Shown in pieces: positions 60,708 through 64,000 of a stretch of DNA of 64,000 nt; within the stretch, counting starts at the first letter, position 1; the number at the start of each line of letters is the position of its first letter. The stretch lies in the NCBI GenBank assembly GCA_947565425.1, contig CANOFW010000003.1, positions 124,001 through 188,000 of the forward strand, read 5' to 3'. This stretch comes from an uncultured Lachnospiraceae bacterium. Lineage in GTDB: Bacteria; Bacillota; Clostridia; Lachnospirales; Lachnospiraceae. A program made the position numbers and the translations under genes. Under the pieces are notes generated by a model. That model had not been told where the DNA came from and ran no database searches. It worked only from the letters and a program-made list of their open reading frames with translations.

Positions 60708-61577
60708 GTGGAGAGAATACATATGGTTACTGAAAATGTGGAACTGAAATGCAAAGAAATTAGGAAACAAATATTTATTCAGGCATATGCGGCTGGCGGC
60801 GCTCACATGGGTACAGCATTTTCGGTTGCTGATATATTAGGAACATTGTACTTTGGGGATGTGCTCCGTTATAGAGCCCAACAGCCTGATTGGGAAGACA
60901 GGGATAAATTGATTTTAAGTAAGGGACATGCAGGAGTAGCGTTATATGCTGTGTTGGCATTGGCAGGCTATTTTGATGTCAGTTATTTAAAAACATTTTG
61001 CCAGCCAGGCAGCAGGATTGGAGGGCATCCGCGGATTAATGAAGTTCCGGGTGTGGAGGCATCGACTGGAGCTTTGGGACACGGCTTATCCTTTGGGATT
61101 GGGATAGCATATGCAAATAAAATGGATCATAAATCATCCCATACATATGTGATTTTGGGAGATGGAGAATGTCAGGAGGGCTCCGTTTGGGAAGGCGCAC
61201 TATCAGCGCCTACACTTGGTCTGGATAATCTTACCGTGATAGTGGATCATAACAAACTTCAGGCAATGGATGAGCTTGAAAAAATTGTGCATATGGCTCC
61301 GTTTGCGGATAAATGGAAGAGTTTTGGCTGGAATGTGTTGGAAATTGATGGACATAATTGTGAGAAGATAAAGCAGGCATTGCTCGCAAGAGAAGCCGGT
61401 AGACCGACCTTGGTTATTGCTAACACAGTAAAGGGCAAAGGTGTTTCTTTCATGGAAAATGTGCCAATATGGCATTATAGGATGCCCGATGATGAGGAAT
61501 TGAGGATTCTCTGTAGGGATTTAGAATTTTCGGAAGAAGAACAGGAAAATCTTTTTTGTATAAAAAGGAGTCTATAA
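60708..61577 (+). CDS. Transketolase-like, N-terminal (TPP-binding) subunit
   Basis: The 289-residue protein covers the TPP-binding half of transketolase: GAHMGTAFSVADILGTLYFG, SKGHAGVALYAVLALAG, GHPRINEVPGVEASTGALGH and the TPP motif GDGECQEGSVWEGALSA, then VDHNKLQAMD. Catalysis needs the partner encoded next. Split transketolases in sugar clusters either make sedoheptulose-7-P or run other two-carbon transfers. The TTG or ATG start is uncertain: ATG 60708 gives MERIHMVTENVELKCKEI; GTGGAGAG lies at 60708-60716, so ATG 60723 is also possible. Confidence 0.85.
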   Translation: MERIHMVTENVELKCKEIRKQIFIQAYAAGGAHMGTAFSVADILGTLYFGDVLRYRAQQPDWEDRDKLILSKGHAGVALYAVLALAGYFDVSYLKTFCQPGSRIGGHPRINEVPGVEASTGALGHGLSFGIGIAYANKMDHKSSHTYVILGDGECQEGSVWEGALSAPTLGLDNLTVIVDHNKLQAMDELEKIVHMAPFADKWKSFGWNVLEIDGHNCEKIKQALLAREAGRPTLVIANTVKGKGVSFMENVPIWHYRMPDDEELRILCRDLEFSEEEQENLFCIKRSL

Positions 61578-61636
61578 GTTTGAAAGAAAGTTGTTTTGCA
61601 TAATTATGTAAAATGCGAATATAACATGCAGGGAGG

Positions 61637-62560
61637 ATGAACGTGAGGACAGCTTATCTTGACACATTATATGAATTGGCTCAGAAGGATAAAAGGGTAT
61701 ATGCCTTAATTTCTGATAATGGAGCCATTGTGTATGATAAATATCGCAAAGATTTACCAGAGCAGTATCTTAACGTTGGGATATCGGAGGCAAACATGGT
61801 GGGAATGGCAGCAGGAATGGCGAGCTGCGGAAAGATACCGTTTGCATATACGATAGGTGCATTTTTAGCATACAGGGCGTACGAATTTATCAGAAATGAT
61901 GTATGTTTGCAAAATCAGAATGTGAAGATTGTCGGAACAGGCGCAGGCGAGGTTTACAGCGCCCTCGGGCCGACGCATCATTCCACGGAGGATTTGGGAG
62001 GGCTTCGTTCATTGCCGAATTTGGTGATTATATGTCCAGCCAGTCCGCTAGAGGTAAAAAAGGCAGCTATGGCGGCTTATGAACATGATGGTCCGGTATA
62101 TTTAAGGCTTGGAACTAACAAGGAAAAGGAAATATATAATAATGAGTATGCGTTTCAAATTGGCAAAGCGGTCACGTTAAAAGATGGAAATGATATTACA
62201 TTGATTGGGGCTGGAAGTATATTAAAAGATATTTTAGATGCATCGTTCCAATTGGATGCAGAAGGAATTGGTGCAAGAGTCATCGATATGCACACGATAA
62301 AACCTATTGATAAGGAGATTATCATCAGGGCAATTGATGAGACAGGGACAATTATGACGATTGAGGATCATAACATTATCGGTGGAATTGGTAGTACTGT
62401 AGCAGAGGTAATTGCTGAGAGCGGGATGCCAGTCAAGTTTATACGGTTAGGGCTCAAGGATCAATTCTCAAGAGGATATGGAAGTTATGATGATGTAAAA
62501 GAGATGAATGGAGTAGGAATCGGGAATATTAGGGAAGCTGTGAGAAAACTTCTTGCATAG
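61637..62560 (+). CDS. Transketolase-like, C-terminal subunit
   Basis: The 307-residue protein has the pyrimidine-binding half: LISDNGAIVYDKYRKDLP, VGISEANMVGMAAGMASCG with the conserved Glu, VGTGAGEVYSALGPTHHSTE and the C-terminal domain (TIEDHNIIGGIGSTVAEVI). GGGAGG precedes the ATG. It pairs with the preceding gene, 59 bases apart. The stop overlaps the next ATG by one base. Confidence 0.85.
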   Translation: MNVRTAYLDTLYELAQKDKRVYALISDNGAIVYDKYRKDLPEQYLNVGISEANMVGMAAGMASCGKIPFAYTIGAFLAYRAYEFIRNDVCLQNQNVKIVGTGAGEVYSALGPTHHSTEDLGGLRSLPNLVIICPASPLEVKKAAMAAYEHDGPVYLRLGTNKEKEIYNNEYAFQIGKAVTLKDGNDITLIGAGSILKDILDASFQLDAEGIGARVIDMHTIKPIDKEIIIRAIDETGTIMTIEDHNIIGGIGSTVAEVIAESGMPVKFIRLGLKDQFSRGYGSYDDVKEMNGVGIGNIREAVRKLLA

Positions 62561-63237
62561 TGAGGACGGTAGATATGGCGTATATAGATTTTATTGAACA
62601 GTTACATAAAAGTACGAAAAGAGACTATGTGGGCAGGGTACTTGAAGCTGATAAAGCGGAATGTGCAATGATTGCAAAACAGTATGGATGCGATTATTGG
62701 GACGGCGAACGAAAGTATGGTTATGGTGGTTATCATTATGATGGCCGTTGGAGAAAAGTTGCTGAGAAAATGGCAGAATACTATAAAATTGAGCCAGGGC
62801 AGAAGGTATTGGATATTGGATGCGGCAAAGCACATCTGTTATATGAATTTACGCAGGTAGTTCCAGGTGTGGAAGTGGTTGGACTGGATATTTCAGACTA
62901 TGCCATTACAAACGCGAAAGAGGAAGTGAGGCCGTATCTGATGCAGGGATTGGCACAGAATCTTCCATTTGAAGATAATAGCTTTGATTTAATTATATCG
63001 TTAAATACATTACATAATTTAAAGGTATATGACTTAAAGAAGGCCGTTCAGGATATACAAAGAATCAGTAAGGGAAATAGTTACATTGTGGTGGAATCTT
63101 ATAAAAATGATGCTGAGGAAGTTAATATGCTTTATTGGCAGCTTACCTGTGCAAGCTATTATGCAGTGGATGAATGGGAATGGTTATATCGGGAGTGGGG
63201 ATATACAGGGGATTATGGGTTCATTTTTTTTGATTAG
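62560..63237 (+). CDS. Class I SAM-dependent methyltransferase
   Basis: The 225-residue protein has KVLDIGCGKAHLLYEFTQV near residue 83, VVGLDISDYAITNAKE and DLIISLNTLHNLKVYDLKKA, all class I features. The N-terminus (FIEQLHKSTKRDYVGRVL) and WDGERKYGYGGYHYDGRW are typical of a subgroup found in sugar-modifying operons. It is co-transcribed with the transketolase pair. The substrate is unknown. Confidence 0.8.
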   Translation: MRTVDMAYIDFIEQLHKSTKRDYVGRVLEADKAECAMIAKQYGCDYWDGERKYGYGGYHYDGRWRKVAEKMAEYYKIEPGQKVLDIGCGKAHLLYEFTQVVPGVEVVGLDISDYAITNAKEEVRPYLMQGLAQNLPFEDNSFDLIISLNTLHNLKVYDLKKAVQDIQRISKGNSYIVVESYKNDAEEVNMLYWQLTCASYYAVDEWEWLYREWGYTGDYGFIFFD

Positions 63238-63258
63238 TTATTATAGAGAGGTGTAATT

Positions 63259-64000
63259 ATGAAAGTTGTGTTGACAGTGGCAAATTACGCGTGGTTTGGA
63301 AAAAGGCCGTGGAAAGGAATAACGACATCTATTCCCATACTTACTGCGATATTGAAGGATAAATTTGAATTGGTATTAATTGACGCAAATATAAATGAAT
63401 ACAGTGAAGAAGATGTAAAAGAAAAATTAAAGGAAAATAGTGATGCAGGGGTGGTCTTGATTACGGCACTATCTACAGAATATTACAAAGCGTATCATAC
63501 GGTAGCCCAATTATCAAAAGAGATATTGCCAGATGTTCCTGTAATTATGGGAGGTGTATATCCGACGGTATGCCCGGAACATGTTATTGAAGATGAAAAT
63601 ATTGATATTGCTATGTTAGGGCATGCAGAGGAAAGGCTTGATACATTCATATCTTTGATTGAAAAAAGAGACTGTGAAGCGATAATTGGATTTCAAGGAA
63701 TTGCTTATAGAACCCTGGATAATAAAATTGTAATCAATCCTATGACAAAGTATATTGCTGACGTCAAACAAATGGTTAAACCAGATTATTCCCTGATAGA
63801 TGTAGACAAGTATTTGAAGTGTGAAAGAAAAAGTGTGTCAAATAAAAACATGGAGATGAAGGGGAGAAGTGTAAATATTATTTCTTCTTATGGATGTCCT
63901 TATAATTGCCTGTTTTGTGCAACGAGAACGATTAGCGGCAGAAAGGTAGCGTATCGCCCAGCAGATGATGTGTTGGACGAGATTGACTTTTTTGTCAAGG
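63259..64000 (+). CDS. B12-binding radical SAM protein, N-terminal part
   Basis: The frame starts at ATG 63259 (GAGAGGTG upstream) and runs off the window after 247 codons. It begins VVLTVANYAWFGKRPWKG, followed by a B12-binding-like Rossmann region (VVLITALSTEYYKAYH and PVIMGGVYPTVCPEHVI), and then the radical SAM motif SYGCPYNCLFCATRTISG (CxxxCxxC). It resembles B12-dependent radical SAM enzymes that methylate or rearrange unactivated carbons. Cobalamin use is inferred from the domain layout. Confidence 0.8.
   Translation, partial: MKVVLTVANYAWFGKRPWKGITTSIPILTAILKDKFELVLIDANINEYSEEDVKEKLKENSDAGVVLITALSTEYYKAYHTVAQLSKEILPDVPVIMGGVYPTVCPEHVIEDENIDIAMLGHAEERLDTFISLIEKRDCEAIIGFQGIAYRTLDNKIVINPMTKYIADVKQMVKPDYSLIDVDKYLKCERKSVSNKNMEMKGRSVNIISSYGCPYNCLFCATRTISGRKVAYRPADDVLDEIDFFVK

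Noticed and set aside
1..64000. CRISPR array, insertion sequence or prophage
   Set aside because: No regular repeat-spacer arrays, transposase, integrase or phage structural genes were recognised in any frame.

Overview
The window looks like the chromosome of a motile Clostridia, most likely Lachnospiraceae. The reasons are a Firmicutes-type ribosomal block (rpmG-secE-nusG-rplK-rplA-rplJ-rplL) with an L10 leader, strong Shine-Dalgarno (SD) sites with frequent GTG/TTG starts, flagellin and FliD-like genes, and an AAA-ATPase-like/PD-(D/E)XK protein of the kind that family carries in many copies. No taxon can be fixed without a search.

Layout. (1) 1-38.7 kb is a long glycan-biosynthesis island, nearly all on the + strand: about a dozen glycosyltransferases of GT2, GT4, CgeB/DUF3880, DUF4422, StrF-like and CDP-glycerol-transferase type, several of them multidomain. 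Inside it lies a minus-strand operon (3.7-8.0 kb) of a binding-protein ABC importer plus a winged-helix/cytidylyltransferase fusion. There are two further nucleotidyltransferases, one fused to a HisC/CobD-like PLP enzyme. (2) 22.8-34.5 kb holds a complete CMP-pseudaminic acid set (pseB, pseH-like, pseF, pseI, pseG, pseC). Interleaved with it are extra genes (Gfo/Idh oxidoreductase, second DegT aminotransferase, formyltransferase) that suggest a modified nonulosonate. (3) 34.6-36.4 kb holds a small unknown gene and a broken lectin/ADP-ribosyltransferase-like gene. (4) 38.7-41.5 kb carries a short atypical flagellin and a divergent FliD-like gene, so the glycans probably decorate flagella and the cell surface. 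(5) 41.5-46.1 kb has licD and then the ribosomal block. (6) 46.2-52.2 kb is a GDP-fucose/mannose cassette (gmd, fcl, manC, manA) bracketed by two copies of one small-RNA gene. (7) 52.3-64 kb has heptose genes (gmhB, gmhA, epimerase, a domain-swapped HldE-like protein), a very large transferase, two SPASM-type radical SAM proteins, a split transketolase, a methyltransferase and the start of a B12-type radical SAM protein.

How it fits together. The nucleotide-sugar pathways (pseudaminate, GDP-fucose, heptose) and the nucleotidyl/LicD/CDP-glycerol-type proteins would feed the many transferases to make a phospho-substituted glycan and flagellin glycosylation.

The most unusual signal is regulatory. 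Two homologous ~110-nt RNAs (about 46257-46365 and 52076-52185) each follow a near-perfect sigma-28 promoter. Each contains an exact match to the CsrA consensus RUACARGGAUGU in a hairpin loop, at least one more GGA site, and an intrinsic terminator. A third exact CsrA consensus lies in the 3' UTR at 34993-35004. The FliD-like mRNA has a sigma-28-type promoter and a related GGA hairpin against its SD. This suggests a CsrA-sponge circuit driven by the flagellar sigma factor, which I do not know to be described in Gram-positive bacteria.
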